A stretch of 64,000 nt of DNA from Campanula takesimana (GCA_026119855.1 JAOWBW010000484.1:744001-808000), one strand, 5' to 3'; counted from the stretch's first letter, positions 34,101-43,680 are shown. Notes: generated by a model not told the origin, from the letters alone. A program made the numbers and translations.

Positions 34101-34896
34101 CACAGCAGTCAGATTTTAATAGTAGATGGATCACATCTATATAGTAATATGAATTATATATACACACATATTATATAAATGTATATATATAGAGAGAGAG
34201 AAGAGAGAGATTGATAGACCTTGAGTGCCCTGCCTCCAAGAAGAATGAACCCCATATTGGCAAGAACCATTGTGATCATTTGAAGAATCCATGTAAGATA
34301 GAACATTTTTCTCCCTTGATATATAAGAAAAATGGTGATGAAAATTAACATCCGTTGTGTACTAGTACAAAAATATAGACAAGTTTTAAAATATGAAATA
34401 ATTGAAAAAAAAAAAAAGAAAAAAGAAAACTATACCGAAAAGAAAGCCCATAAGATCTCTATATCTGATAAATCGTTGGCCATCGATGAAATGAAATCCT
34501 GCCAAGAGACAACTAGAATACGCGCCATATAATCCCAATACCATCATGCTAATAACACCCCATGTCCACCCCAAAGGAACCAATATAAGGTTTGTAAATG
34601 TTAATATGTATCCATTGTTTGTACTTGTTACAAGTAGTAACCCTAATTGTTGCCATGAATCTGCATATAATTCAAGAAAACATTAATAAAGAACAAAGAT
34701 TATCGCGAATTTTTTATTTTACAAACGAAAACAGACACCGATCATCATAAGGGTAGAATTGGAATAGATGAAATTTACCGCGGTCTATGGTGTGAGCAGA
34801 AGGTGGACCATGTTCATGAACAAGAGCTGGAGGTGCAGTGCTATTTGGCTCAATACTTAGAGCTTCATTGATGCCAATACTCTTTTCTATTGCCAT
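22180..34896 (-). CDS. ProT-subfamily amino acid transporter (proline/betaine/GABA type)
   Basis: Eight exons on the minus strand: 34896-34779, 34660-34436, 34314-34220, 34014-33825, 33281-33157, 33029-32814, 22657-22427 and 22329-22180. All borders are GT/AG and they sum to 1,350 bp, 449 codons plus TGA. The start ATG (34896-34894) precedes a hydrophilic N-terminus ending HTIDR. The body carries marks of plant ProT-type permeases of the AAAP family: DSWQQLGLLL, VPLGWTWGV, RFIRYRDLMGF, LVKDG, STLRKPAV, YWAYGSS and, near the end, FFAD. The family is H+-coupled and has about eleven membrane segments; ProT members move proline, glycine betaine and GABA at the plasma membrane. Length is normal. 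Intron 6 is 10,156 bp and holds a gypsy element and a MITE; intron 4 holds a MITE 20 bp from the donor. The substrate is not read from sequence. Confidence 0.93.
22693..24556 (+). repeat. Gypsy 5' LTR with telo-boxes and GT-rich tract
   Basis: 1,864 bp, TGTAATACCCGG to GGGGTGTTACA. A TATA box (TATATAAATAC) lies at about 22857-22867. Several AAACCCTA telo-box words follow (near 23099, 23341, 23364 and 23431; the first reads AAACCCTAACCCTAA). A GT-rich microsatellite lies at 23163-23312. The partner LTR is shorter mainly through a 12-bp difference in this tract and 3 bp in a GAA run. Confidence 0.93.
24557..24578 (+). promoter_or_regulatory. Gypsy primer binding site (degenerate, Met tRNA type)
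   Basis: GTTGATAATCAGAGCTCCGG directly follows the LTR. It resembles TGGTATCAGAGC with two changes, so it is probably a decayed initiator Met tRNA site. Confidence 0.7.
24954..25563 (+). pseudogene. Extra ORF with coiled coil, acidic part and AT-hooks
   Basis: Reading across one early frameshift (near 24975), a shift near 25155 and one TAA (25431-25433), this stretch gives a protein of about 200 residues. It has a basic Lys/Glu segment, a probable coiled coil (25035-25290), an acidic segment ending DDDEP, then two AT-hook-like motifs (RGRPKGSKNK at about 25455 and SGRPRGRHRK at about 25510) and a stop near 25566. It lies upstream of gag. I do not recognise it as a standard gag part; it may be an N-terminal gag module or an accessory protein that binds AT-rich DNA. 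Confidence 0.6.
25770..26530 (+). repeat. Array of about 20 short hairpin units in the gypsy leader
   Basis: Imperfect repeat every 30-45 bp, with the type TGGTC-TATTGAAAC-GACCA: a 4-6-bp stem around a loop rich in TGAAA. Units vary but the two arms vary together, for example AAGTC...GACTT near 25934, TAGTC...GACTTA near 26189, GTTAGC...GCTAAC near 26230, and GGTC...GACC in most. Stops in all frames make coding unlikely. Confidence 0.8.
26575..27330 (+). pseudogene. Gypsy gag and protease remnant
   Basis: Broken gag (MTVDDYGARFTELLEFA near 26620, then ARKFEYGLND) followed by a Lys/Ser-rich part with stops. Protease-like sequence follows at about 27080-27320, including FDVILGMDWL near 27220, the usual end of a Ty3 protease domain. 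The active-site DTGA and a clear CCHC knuckle are not visible, so parts are deleted. Confidence 0.78.
27331..29163 (+). pseudogene. Gypsy reverse transcriptase-RNase H
   Basis: The frame is open at 27331-27627, interrupted by TAA at 27628 (a Glu codon in relatives), then open to 29163. RT motifs: SPWGEPVLFVKKKDGS, LRSSYHQL, TAFRTRYGHYE and PFGLTDAPAAF. The catalytic box reads FINDILVYS (about 28016-28042) instead of FIDD, so one catalytic Asp is lost. RNase H follows (DVSIEGLGSML, LELAAVVF, TDHKSL), then the integrase zinc-finger start (HPGKANKVANALSR onward). In relatives this enzyme copies the element RNA. The Asn and the stops argue for a dead copy. Confidence 0.93.
29164..30249 (+). pseudogene. 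Gypsy integrase with C-terminal chromodomain
   Basis: After a stop at 29161 the frame carries the H-C part of the integrase finger (YLVCQQVKSEHQ). A small deletion near 29270 shifts the frame into the core. The core shows Asp in IVDRLTKSAH and VSDRDARFTSKF, and Glu in TDGQSERTIQT. About 70 nt are missing near 29615, then GPEIVQVTAGKV begins the end of integrase (29701-30249). The last 40 codons (RVIPYVKVQW ... ATWELE) form a chromodomain, which in this family steers integration to heterochromatin. Confidence 0.9.
30280..30293 (+). promoter_or_regulatory. Gypsy polypurine tract
   Basis: TAAGGAGGTAAGAA abuts the 3' LTR at 30294, in the usual place. Confidence 0.7.
30294..32142 (+). repeat. Gypsy 3' LTR
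   Basis: 1,849-bp partner of 22693-24556 with the same ends, TATA box, telo-boxes and a shortened GT tract. Small open frames such as 31730-32017 occur in both LTRs and are not genes. Confidence 0.93.
32275..32538. mobile_element. Stowaway MITE in transporter intron 6
   Basis: 264 bp, ends CTCCATTCCGTAACAATGTG and, in reverse complement, CTCCCTCCGTCCCATAACAATG, with TA on both sides (32273-32274, 32539-32540). Its interior matches, inverted, the sequence at 41233-41510. Confidence 0.92.
33546..33804. mobile_element. Stowaway MITE, near-complete palindrome, in transporter intron 4
   Basis: 259 bp, ends CTCCCTCCGTCCCAG, TA duplications at 33544-33545 and 33805-33806. The two halves are inverted copies almost throughout (TTAAGGTCGGTTTGACCAAC against GTTGGTCAAACCGACCTTAA), so transcript from this intron could form a long hairpin. 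Its right end is 20 bp from the intron 4 donor (33824). Confidence 0.95.
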
Positions 34897-35908
34897 TGAA
34901 TATTATGTTCAATAATGATGGTATGTTAGTTCAATATATAGTGATAAACAGACATAACACATGTATATATTATAAGTATATTAATTATCTATCATGTGAT
35001 GTGTATATGCATGTATGTAAAGTCCTTTCCCTCCGTCAAATAAATAAACCATACTTTAAATTAACACGTCAACGGTAAATTATGAATTACACTTTGTGCT
35101 TTCTTAAATTGCAGTCATTCCGTCTCGTAGTTAATGTTGCATATTTTTTATTTGTGTCTGAAAAATAAAATAAATATCGCGTTTCTAAATAAAAAATATA
35201 GTATTAGTGTAATTTCACAATGGTGTAAGAAATGTACAGACAAGTAAAACATATTCTTTAAAAAAAAAAAAAAAAATCAGTTCTAACACATATTGTAGGA
35301 TTGAGGGAGTTTTCTTCAAAAAGAAATAAATGTGAAAAATTTGAACCTGTTTTAGAAAAATCATTAGAAAAGGTGAGACTAAATTTTTACATAGAAGTTA
35401 TGAGGTTTATTGACCTTACAGGTGTGTTGGGCAAACTTAGTTCCAACCGTATGTATAATGGAAGAGAAGTTTAAATTCCACAAAAAGATAACTAATTTTG
35501 TTCTTCAAATTTCTGATCGAGAAATTGACTTTACTTGTCAATCATAAGTTCTTTCATACTAGTTTTTGGTTTAAAAAAAAAAAAAAAGTAGTAAAAACAA
35601 ATTTTGGAAGTATTTTTAAGCCCAATTAATCAACAAGTTCTAATTTTTTATATACTATTTTTGTGTAAACCCTTCGTCCAAAAGTGAAAAAAATGTCATT
35701 TTGTTTTTTTTTTTAAATGTCCAAAATGGTTTTTCACTAAAGATTTCAGTATTTGTAATGTAATAAAAAAAACTAAGTTTAGAAAGTTGATAATAAGAAT
35801 ATATAAATCATTTTTCATTAAATCCATAAAAAATAAACATTTTCAAAATAGTCCTTAAATTAAACTCAAACACTTATTTTGAGACGTAATGAGTATAATT
35901 TTACATCA
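34897..35908. other. Upstream region of the transporter
   Basis: AT-rich, no gene. It contains decayed Stowaway-like pieces (CCCTCCGTC near 35028; GGGAG near 35305) and a stretch at 35470-35580 that matches 40735-40830 (GACTTTACTTGTCAATCATAAG), a dispersed repeat. Confidence 0.5.
34935..34941 (-). promoter_or_regulatory. Possible TATA box of the transporter
   Basis: CTATATATTG on the minus strand, about 40 bp upstream of the start codon. That would leave a very short 5' UTR. Another AT-rich TATA-like stretch lies near 34970-34985. The choice is a guess. Confidence 0.3.
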
Positions 35909-36116
35909 CTTTTATTTTGGCTTATTGACATTCTAAACCACTGTACTTTGCTTAAGCTGTCAATTAACCCACCCATATTTTTTTTAGCAGTTTTAACCAT
36001 CCAACTTCATTTACGTTTTTAATAAACCCAAATGGCCTAACGACATCCAATAATGTTAGAAAAACGTAACAAAACCTAACCTAATCTAACGCTAGTTGAC
36101 AAGAGTTAACTTGGAC

Positions 36117-36437
36117 ATAATTCGTCACAATCGCCGGAAGAATCTCCACCGCGTGGGCCCTCACCCAACCGCTGCCGCCTCCACCACCACCACCGTCAAT
36201 CTCTGCAACGAACCGAAGACAATCCGAGGTTTCCTCAATCGATACATCGGCGTGAGATGAGAACGGGAGCTCAAGCACCTTGCTGAAAACATGAGGCAGC
36301 CGCCGGAGCTTCTTCGTCGCGTTTCCGGTCATCAAGGTTTGGTTGTCGCCTCGAATTCCGATATTTCGTTTCATGGACACAAGATGAACCTTCTTGGCTT
36401 TGGTTTGTATAGGGATTGACACGAATACGAATAACAT
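36117..36437 (-). pseudogene. Captured gene fragment, possibly HSP20-like protein
   Basis: Minus-strand open stretch. Its likely true start is the Met near 36376 (MKRNIGIRGDNQTL), followed by RRLPHVFSKVLELPF, a SHADVSIEE segment, a Gly run, and VRAHAVEILP before it runs into the MULE terminal repeat at about 36120. The pattern (ELPF..ADV.....CLRFVA then RAHAVEI.P) resembles N-terminal parts of plant HSP20/alpha-crystallin-like proteins as I remember them; no search was possible. It is truncated at the repeat border, as expected of capture. Confidence 0.45.
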
Positions 36438-36459
36438 TACAAATAGGAATAAGAATAAT

Positions 36460-37377
36460 GAGTAATCTGCTTTTCTGCCCCTCGTACTATGGCCCCAACA
36501 TCAATTTGACACTCGTACTGCTGAAACACTAAATGTATGATGCGTACTATGGTTTTATTAACAAAATTAACCAATTTACTATTCAGTTGTTAACTTTTTC
36601 TAACACACGTTATTTTTCTAACGGGCATTAATTTATTTTAACGGATGTTAATAATTTATGTTAACAAAATTAACTTTTGTTATCTCCATCATCTTCCCAA
36701 ACCCAACATCCACCCCACCCTTCGCAACCCAACACCGCCCCATCGCCACCGCCACAAACCAGTCACCACTCCACCCAACCAACTCCACCATTGATGGATT
36801 AGAAGCATCTCCAACACCAATCGACCCCCCTCCTTGCAAATTAGGATTTGAGCTCCCATTTACACCTTCCACACCAAAAAAGCTGTACCAATCCCCTTCC
36901 TAGCCATGACCGCACCTACCCTAAACCTAGGCGCCGGCCAAGAGCAAGAAAACCTGGGAAAATTCCGGCCAAAAGGCCAAAAATCGAAGCAAAACCGAAT
37001 CCCGTCACTTTCCCGGTCTGGTCCAGAAAAAATCAATTTCCCGATTCATTAACCGTTGGATCGCCTTCAAATTTCTGGAGAAGGTTCGCGAAACCTAGGC
37101 GCACATACTAACCGTTGGGATCTGAAAAATATTCATCGGAGAGGGAGATATGGTCGTCGGAAAAAGACTGACGAAAATAAATTTTTAACATTCGTTAAAA
37201 TAATTTAATGCTCGTTAGAAAAAATAAAGCGTGTTAAAAAAAGTTAACAACTGAATAGTAAATTGGTTAATTTTGCTAATAAAACTATAGTACGCATCAT
37301 ACATTTGTTGTTTCAGTAGTACGAGTGTCAAATTGATGTTGGGGCCATAGTACGAGGGGCAGAAAAGCAGATTACTC
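36460..37377. mobile_element. Second non-autonomous MULE nested in the first
   Basis: 918 bp, long inverted repeats starting GAGTAATCTGCTTTTCTGCC at both ends, and a perfect 10-bp duplication TAAGAATAAT (36450-36459, 37378-37387). The interior at 36690-37110 is GC-richer, with Pro/Thr/Ser-rich frames on the plus strand that may be captured host sequence. I recognise no protein. Confidence 0.92.
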
Positions 37378-38122
37378 TAAGAATAATATCGAAATGAAGA
37401 GAATCGAAACCTTGACAATGTTGGGCGGTGGAGAAAGGGGAATCATGAACCGATGGTGTCAATTTCAGTCTTCACCTTCAAGATTTCTTCCACCCAAAAA
37501 TTATTTGAGCGAAATTCGTCAACCCAAATTGAATTAAAGAATGTAATCAAATACATGGGGTTTGGGGTTAGAGGGAATAATCAACCTATGGTGTCAATTT
37601 CAGTCTTCTCCTTTAATATTTCTTCAACCCCATAATGAATTTTAACAAATTCTTCAACCCCAAATTGAATAAAAGAAAGTAAATTGTAGGATTATCAAAT
37701 ATGGAATTTGGGGTCAAATGGCGGAGAAAGACTGAAATTATCTTTATTTATCTCCACTTTCTCACGTGCAGAAGGCGTGCTTTTTAATCTTCAGAGAATT
37801 ATGTCCAAGTTAACTCTCGTTAACTAGCGTTAGATTAGGTTAGGTTTTGTTAGGTTTTTCTAACATTATTGGATGTCGTTAGCCCATTTGGGTTTATTAA
37901 AAACGTAAATGAAGTTGGATGGTTAAAACTGCTAAAAAAAACATGGGTGGGTTAATCGACGGCTTAATCAAAGTACAGTGGTTTAGAATGTCGATAGCCC
38001 TTTTATTTTTTATAGAGCTGTGTATCATTGATAATCCACTAACTACTATTACCTACATCTCAAAATTTGAAATTGCATACTCTTAATAATAAAAGTAATT
38101 TCAAATATCTATTTTGGGAATG

Positions 38123-38379
38123 CTCCCTCCATCCCATTTATATTAGTCACGTTTGACTTTTTTTTATCAATGCAAGTGAATTTTGACCAAACATTAAAGT
38201 TAATCTAATTATTTTAGTGAAATTTTAGAAAATGTTTATGATAAATCACTAAATGATTTATCAACGACAATTTTTAGAATTTAAATAATATGAATACATT
38301 GAGTTTAATAATTGGTCAAAGTTTACTTGTGTTGATAAAAAAAAGTCAAATATAGCTAATATAAATGGGACGGAAGGAA
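38123..38379. mobile_element. Stowaway-like MITE
   Basis: Left end CTCCCTCCATCCCATTTATA, right end ATAAATGGGACGGAAGGAAT; long inverted arms (TATTAGTCACGTTTGACTTT against AAAGTCAAATATAGCTAATA). The ends are slightly decayed, so the TA duplication is uncertain. Confidence 0.8.
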
Positions 38380-38760
38380 TAGTTTTTTTTTTAAGCCGAA
38401 ATGATAGTGTGCCATTAAAGCAACAAAATATATAAACAAGTGGCACAAAGAGATTCCGATTTTTTGAAGTACTATCCTTTTCCAGGAATTCACTTAATTA
38501 TTACTTATTCAATTTTGTATGATACATGTGTGCCACACTAGTTAGCCTTACATTTACGCAAGAAAGGAAAATACGCAAAAAAATAAATAAAAAATGCATG
38601 TATTTGAAAAAGCTCTTTTTAAGTTGGTTTCATATGAGAGAGTCACATACCCCTGATCCATTTCCAATTTTTCTAAACTTCTAAATGATTGTGGAGATTT
38701 AAAAAAAAAAAAAAAAGCCTTATCTTTTGTTGCTCATTAAATTGCATACTAAAATAAGCG

Positions 38761-38810
38761 GGTCACACTAGTTTTTTTTTTTTTTTTTTTGATGAATTGG
38801 TCACACTAGT
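38761..38810. repeat. Poly-T tract between 12-bp direct repeats
   Basis: GGTCACACTAGT, a T run to 38790, GATGAATT, then GGTCACACTAGT again (38799-38810). Same design as 21805-21867: a bare poly-A tail on the minus strand with a target duplication. Confidence 0.6.
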
Positions 38811-38994
38811 TAAACTAATTAAATTATGTCCACGAAAATAGAAAATGTTATTTTAAAAGCTTTTCAAAATTAGTTTCACACTTGGGGAACATGCGCTACT
38901 AACCTACCTCCAACTTTTCTTTCCACATCTTTAAACATTACTAGTAGTTTTTAGATTTAAAGAACTCTTGCCATAATTTATACTCCTTCATTTC

Positions 38995-38996
38995 TT

Positions 38997-39046
<50 letters not shown>
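38995..39046. repeat. (CTAT)n microsatellite
   Basis: About twelve CTAT units. Confidence 0.97.
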
Positions 39047-39047
<1 letters not shown>

Positions 39048-40092
39048 GTTTATTGAGTAAAAAATGAACATTTATTGTAATGTGGAGGGAGTATAAAAAG
39101 TGAATATTTATTTCGTTTCCTTCAATACTAGGGGCAGCAGTCATACTAGAATGACTTATTACCGAGCATTTTGGTTTTGGCCAAGCGACGTCGATTCTTG
39201 ACAATTCTCATTTCTAGCTCACGAACATCAGGGGCTGAGATCCTGGTGGCCATAGCTGAAAAGAGCGATTGAATTTGAAAGAATATAGAAGGGATCAGAA
39301 ATAAGAAATTTATTAAGAGTGGTGCGAGGGGGAAGGGGGAGTATGGACGATAACTTGCCTTTAGTGATCGGCAGTGGTCAATGGTGGTCCACCGTGGTCA
39401 AACCATCAAAGAGACGAGAGATAGATTTATGTGAATGAGGTTTAGCATGTTTGTTTCCAAGCGTTCGGTGGTGGTGATGTGGCGGAGTAGTTAGTGGTGG
39501 TTTGTGACGGTGTGGTAATAGGATTTTATTTTATTTTGAGTCATAGAGGGGGGCGATTTTTCAAGAGGGAGAGATTTAATTTGAGAGAGATAGCGACATT
39601 TTTTGTGTGCTGAGTAAGAGAAATAATGTATTTATAAACTTTGAAGTAATGATTTCAAAATATTAGTGTACATTATAGTTCGATTTAGCATCAAAGAATT
39701 TTAGTTTTGATAGTATCCAGTATTAGTATCCGTACTGGAGGTAGCGATTTCAAATTCTATTAAACATATGTGCTAGCTTATTTATAGGCAATTTGATGTA
39801 GCCTAAAAGCAATTTTTATCTATTATTAAATCAAATATTTTTATTTTTATTTTTAAAGTACGGTTCGATTTAGTGATAATGTCGACAGAAAAACATAGAG
39901 TAGTGGGACCTGACCAATCAATTCGCTTTATTGGCTTTAAATGTGAGTAAGGACCAATTTTTGGGGAAGAACCAAAATCAATGTGAACTACTAGTAATTA
40001 AAACTCCAGACTTAATTGGTCATCTCCAGCCCATTCCCTCCAATTTATACGCAATGTTAGCTATGCATTCTTTATGATTCAAACTTCCATTA

Positions 40093-40298
40093 ATGCCTCT
40101 TTGGCCAATGGTATTCGGGTGTTTGGTAAGGCTTCCACTTAGCTGGAGGTCGCAGGTTCCACTTCCTCTGGGAGCAAGTGGAAAACTTTTTAAAGACGCA
40201 GTTTCATTCGTTGTAATAAGTTATGAAGTTTATAACACGATAACAATTGCCTTGAATGAATGAAATGTAACTTGCTTGTAAAAAAAAAAAAAAAAAAA
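40093..40298 (+). mobile_element. tRNA-derived SINE
   Basis: About 206 bp ending in an A run (40280-40300) and flanked by a 12-bp duplication AAACTTCCATTA (40081-40092, 40299-40310). The first 70 bp carry a pol III-like arrangement: an A-box-like stretch near GGTATTCGGGTG and a B-box-like GGTTCCACTTCC (about 40152-40163). These are hallmarks of a plant SINE. It encodes nothing and is moved by LINE enzymes. Confidence 0.85.
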
Positions 40299-40350
40299 AA
40301 ACTTCCATTATCATTCATATTTATTATTGAGCATGTTATGACATTTACTA

Positions 40351-40615
40351 CTTCCTCCGGTCCAAAATAACTGTCTCTTTTGGTATTTGCACAACTCTTA
40401 AGAAATGCAATTATTATCATGATTTAATGACAAAAGTTCCAATTTTACCCCTATTAAGTGTGTAACTTTCTTACATTAATGTCTCACACTAAGACAACTA
40501 ATAAAAGAAAACAAGTTTCAATGCAAGGATAAAAGAGACATTTAGCTCAAAAGTGACAATTATTTTGGACTAAAATTTTGGTCCAAAAGTGACAGTTATT
40601 TTGGACCGGAGGGAG
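40351..40615. mobile_element. Stowaway-like MITE
   Basis: 265 bp, ends CTTCCTCCGGTCCAAAATAA and, in reverse complement, CTCCCTCCGGTCCAAAATAA, with TA duplications (40349-40350, 40616-40617). Confidence 0.92.
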
Positions 40616-41232
40616 TAATTTTCTTATTTAGGTTTGAAAAGATTTGGCTGATTAAAAAAATTATAACAATTATGTTAGTTTAAATAAAGAAATAAATAAA
40701 ACATTACCGGAAGTGGGATTTAAATTTAACAAATACCTACATTTGTTTAAAAAATCTCTAATTGAGAATTTGACTTTACTTGCCAATCATGCCTTGAGTT
40801 CTTTTATAGTAGTATTTGGTAAACCTTAGAAACGTAATGGTGGATATTTGAAGGTGCCATATCTTTATTTAGGAAATTCTTATCATTATTTCTTTTTAAA
40901 ATGCTTAGACACAATGCGTGTCACACTACTTAACTTCACATCACGTTCACGTTCACGGCAAATCTAAAAGATAATAATAATAATTGAATTTTTTAAACCC
41001 CAATTGATTTTTTATTTAATATTTTCAAGGTGTCATATCTTTATCTAGGAAAATCGTATCATTATTTAAAAAAAAAATCCATTAATTTCTCCAAAAGTGA
41101 ATGGTTAATTTGTCATCGCTTAAAATGTTCATAATTAAGAGCTTAATTTGGTTACGTGGCAAAGTGTCTATCTTTAAGCTTTGATCAAATATCATTGTCC
41201 ATCCTAGTAGTTATAAACGAAAATATAAGATA
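40616..41232. other. Intergenic region
   Basis: No gene. A local direct repeat: GGTGCCATATCTTTATTTAG near 40853 and GGTGTCATATCTTTATCTAG near 41030. 40735-40830 matches 35470-35580. Confidence 0.5.
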
Positions 41233-41510
41233 CTCCCTCCATTGAATAATAATGTCAACAAATTTTCCTTGTGAGCATTTCATTGATAAGTCTTGCTTTT
41301 CTAAAATATAATTTTTATAATACTTCTTTATTTAATGAGATCCACTTGTCATACTCACAAACAACTACTACCCACTATTATTCTCTACCTCATTTTCTCT
41401 TTCTACTTCACTTTCAATACTCACATCACATACTCTACTACTAATATTAAAAAGTATATATACTCTCTTCTTAATTCCCGTGTAAATCGAAAAATTGTGC
41501 ACATTATGTA
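41233..41510. mobile_element. Stowaway-like MITE, right end decayed
   Basis: Left end CTCCCTCCATTGAATAAT; the interior is an inverted match to the MITE at 32275-32538 (for example CCACTTGTCATACTCAC). The right terminus is unclear and lies next to the copia insertion at 41540. Confidence 0.7.
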
Positions 41511-41539
41511 GGGACCGCGACCACCACTACCACTTTCCA

Positions 41540-42199
41540 TGTTGGGTTAATGCCTTTGAATTTGGGACGCTAAGTTAAAGGGTTAAACAACAGAAGAATT
41601 TCGCAATTCCTTGGCAGAGCAGCGTGAAAGGTCCGGGTGGACCTAGGGGGTCCGGGCGCACCAGGCTCAACACCTGGGCAGTCCAAAGCACGTCGGGAAA
41701 ACTGCGTTATAGAGAGGAGTAGATTCGGGTGGACCATAAGAAGGACCCGACCGGACCAAGGCTATGGGTCCGACCGGACCAAGGTCAGTACCCGCCCGGA
41801 CCAAGACCCCAAAAACCTATTTCGTGCAGGATTTCAGCAATGACGTAAAAGGGAAGGTTTTTAAGTCAGTTTCGTACTAGAATTCTAAGTTTCTATCAGA
41901 CTTTGAGATAGACTTCACGGGTATAAATAGAGGCCATTAGTCTAGATCAAAGTAAGTGGTTTTGTCTCAGATAAATTATTAGAGTGCTCAGAATAGGTCT
42001 GTAATTCTACAGTTACACAGTTAGGAATTTTGTGATCAAAATTCGTGTAGCAGTAATAGTGAGATCTTGTAATCGTTTCTCCAGATTGGTAATAATATTC
42101 TCTCCCCTCCCTGTGGACGTAGCCAAGTTGGTGAACCACGTATATCGGTTCTCTTGTGATTGCTCGCTTTTCTTATCAAGTCTTGTTATTGCTCTAACA
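41540..42199 (+). repeat. Tnt1-like copia 5' LTR
   Basis: 660 bp, TGTTGGGTTAATGCC to TCTAACA. TATA box TATAAATAG at 41922-41930. A tract of GC words built from GGTCCGG/CCGGACC lies at 41629-41812, about 110 bp upstream of the TATA box. Confidence 0.93.
41629..41812. repeat. GGTCCGG/CCGGACC word tract in copia LTR
   Basis: Repeated words such as GGTCCGGGTGGACC, GACCCGACCGGACCAAGG and GGGTCCGACCGGACCAAGG. The other LTR has the same tract at 54899-55100, with one more copy of the first word. Confidence 0.85.
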
Positions 42200-42202
42200 A
42201 GT

Positions 42203-42214
42203 GGTATCAGAGCT
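42203..42214 (+). promoter_or_regulatory. Primer binding site (initiator Met tRNA)
   Basis: TGGTATCAGAGC three bases after the LTR end. Confidence 0.93.
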
Positions 42215-42268
42215 CTGGTTTATCAGAGCTTTGATTCTTGGTTGGAGGTTCAGGGATTCCGCTGCAGA

Positions 42269-43655
42269 TGATAAATGGGTTTTTACTCATTGTATTGGAT
42301 ACTTTTAAGCTTAATTATTGTCTTGTTCTTAAGCTTTTGTTATTTGATTAGGTTCTTTTTGTGTTTGTGTTGTGTAGGATGGTTTTGTCTTCAAACTAGA
42401 AGAGAAGGGGAGAAAATGAGCTTCAAGGATCAAAGTTATGAAGGTGAAGGACTAATCTGTCAGTCCTGAAACTGCAGGGACTGCTGTGTCAGTACTAAAA
42501 CTTCAGGGACCAATCTGCCAAGTCAGGAACTTCAGGGACCAATCTACTAAGTCTGGAACTTCAGGGACCAATCTGACAAGTCTGAAACTGCAGTGACTAA
42601 AGTGGAAATTCACACTTTTGGGCAAGAAAATCTGGGCATGGTAAGGTCAAAGAAGGGCTACACCTAACACACCAACTTTTCCACCTCCATTTGTAGTAAA
42701 TATCATCACATGTGTTGTTGGTTGCTGAAGAAATTTGTGGCATTCTCCCTCCCTTTGTAGACTTGGGTCCTAGTATAAATGCCTCTTCACACAACCATCT
42801 TTGGAAGACCTTAGATTAGTTTAGTATTCAGAATTTTAGTTAGAGTAGTTAGTATGTAGTTTTTATAACTTCAAACATTGTAGAGAGAAAGAGAGAGTTT
42901 TACACATTTCCATACATTCCTCATTTGCTTCAAGATTATGTGGAGGCTTAGCTAGTTCTCTCCTTCTATGGATTGGAGGTAATATGTATTAAGTTATTAT
43001 GTATTAATTGATATTAATGTTATTCACCTTGTTGGGTTTTTCAAAAATGAATTTATGAAAGTTTTCTAGTTACAAGCTATTGTTAAGAATAGATTGGCTT
43101 TTAAACTAATAAGTGTATATGAATTTCGAGTGGTTGAAAGACATATACAAGGTCAGATTTTTGAAAGATATAATCTAGATTTGCAAAGTGATTTCTTATC
43201 AAAATTATAGGTTCAAGAATTCTTAAGAGTTTAATGGGTTCTACAATGTTGTAAGGACTTTGCAGAAATTATAACATTGAAGAACACTAGATTGATTACG
43301 TGTGAACTTTCAATCTTAGTTAAGTGAAGAACCCCAACAATGAATGACAATAATATTAGTTGTACATAATAATGACATACATATGAAACCAATCCATAGA
43401 ACCTCTTCTCATTGATCAAAATCCGGTAAATCTATTCCATTTTATTTTGATTGTCTCCTTAGTTTATTTTCATTATTTTTATAGAGTAAAACCAAAACCA
43501 AAACCAGTCATTTTTAATTTCTTGTTTATACTGCTGAAAATTGAATCGTGAAATACACAAGTCTCTGTGGATCGACCCTCGCATAGCGTATTACTACTAC
43601 GGTGACTAGTACGCTTGCTAGATATTTTTATTACAAGTGGAGTTTTTCTCTAACA
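42269..43655 (+). repeat. LARD 5' LTR
   Basis: 1,387 bp, TGATAAATGGG to CTCTAACA. It contains an internal repeat at 42455-42600, where a unit like AGGGACCAATCTGCCAAGTC recurs about five times with a period of about 32 bp. Confidence 0.92.
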
Positions 43656-43657
43656 AG

Positions 43658-43680
43658 TTTTTGGCGCCGCTGCCGGGGAC
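43658..43680 (+). promoter_or_regulatory. LARD primer binding site
   Basis: TTTTTGGCGCCGCTGCCGGG begins two bases after the LTR; the TGGCGCCG...GGGGAC form is the usual Athila/Tat primer site. Confidence 0.85.

Larger units (their letters stand above)
35919..37999. mobile_element. Non-autonomous MULE (Pack-MULE-like) with captured sequence
   Basis: Terminal inverted repeats of about 200 bp starting GGCTTATTGACATTCTAAAC at the left and, in reverse complement, GGCTATCGACATTCTAAAC at the right. A perfect 10-bp duplication CTTTTATTTT flanks it (35909-35918, 38000-38009), as expected for Mutator-like elements. No transposase. The interior holds a protein-coding fragment (36117-36437), a second MULE at 36460-37377, and a 5'-UTR-like stretch (37388-37790) with an imperfect direct repeat (GGTGTCAATTTCAGTCTTC near 37455 and 37592). 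Confidence 0.92.
38380..40080. other. Intergenic region
   Basis: No gene supported. It holds A/T runs, a (CTAT)n microsatellite (38995-39046) and several TCACACTAGTT words (38530-38815). A 35-codon minus-strand frame at 39146-39253 (MATRISAPDVRELEMR...) has a biased, protein-like composition but no context. Confidence 0.5.

Noticed and set aside
34332..34583. Frames across exon 2 and its flanks on both strands
   Set aside because: The minus-strand part is exon 2 of the transporter; the plus-strand frame is its shadow.
39146..39253. 35-codon minus-strand frame starting MATRISAPDVRELEMR
   Set aside because: Composition is protein-like, but it is short and has no neighbouring exons or known domain, so it is noted only.
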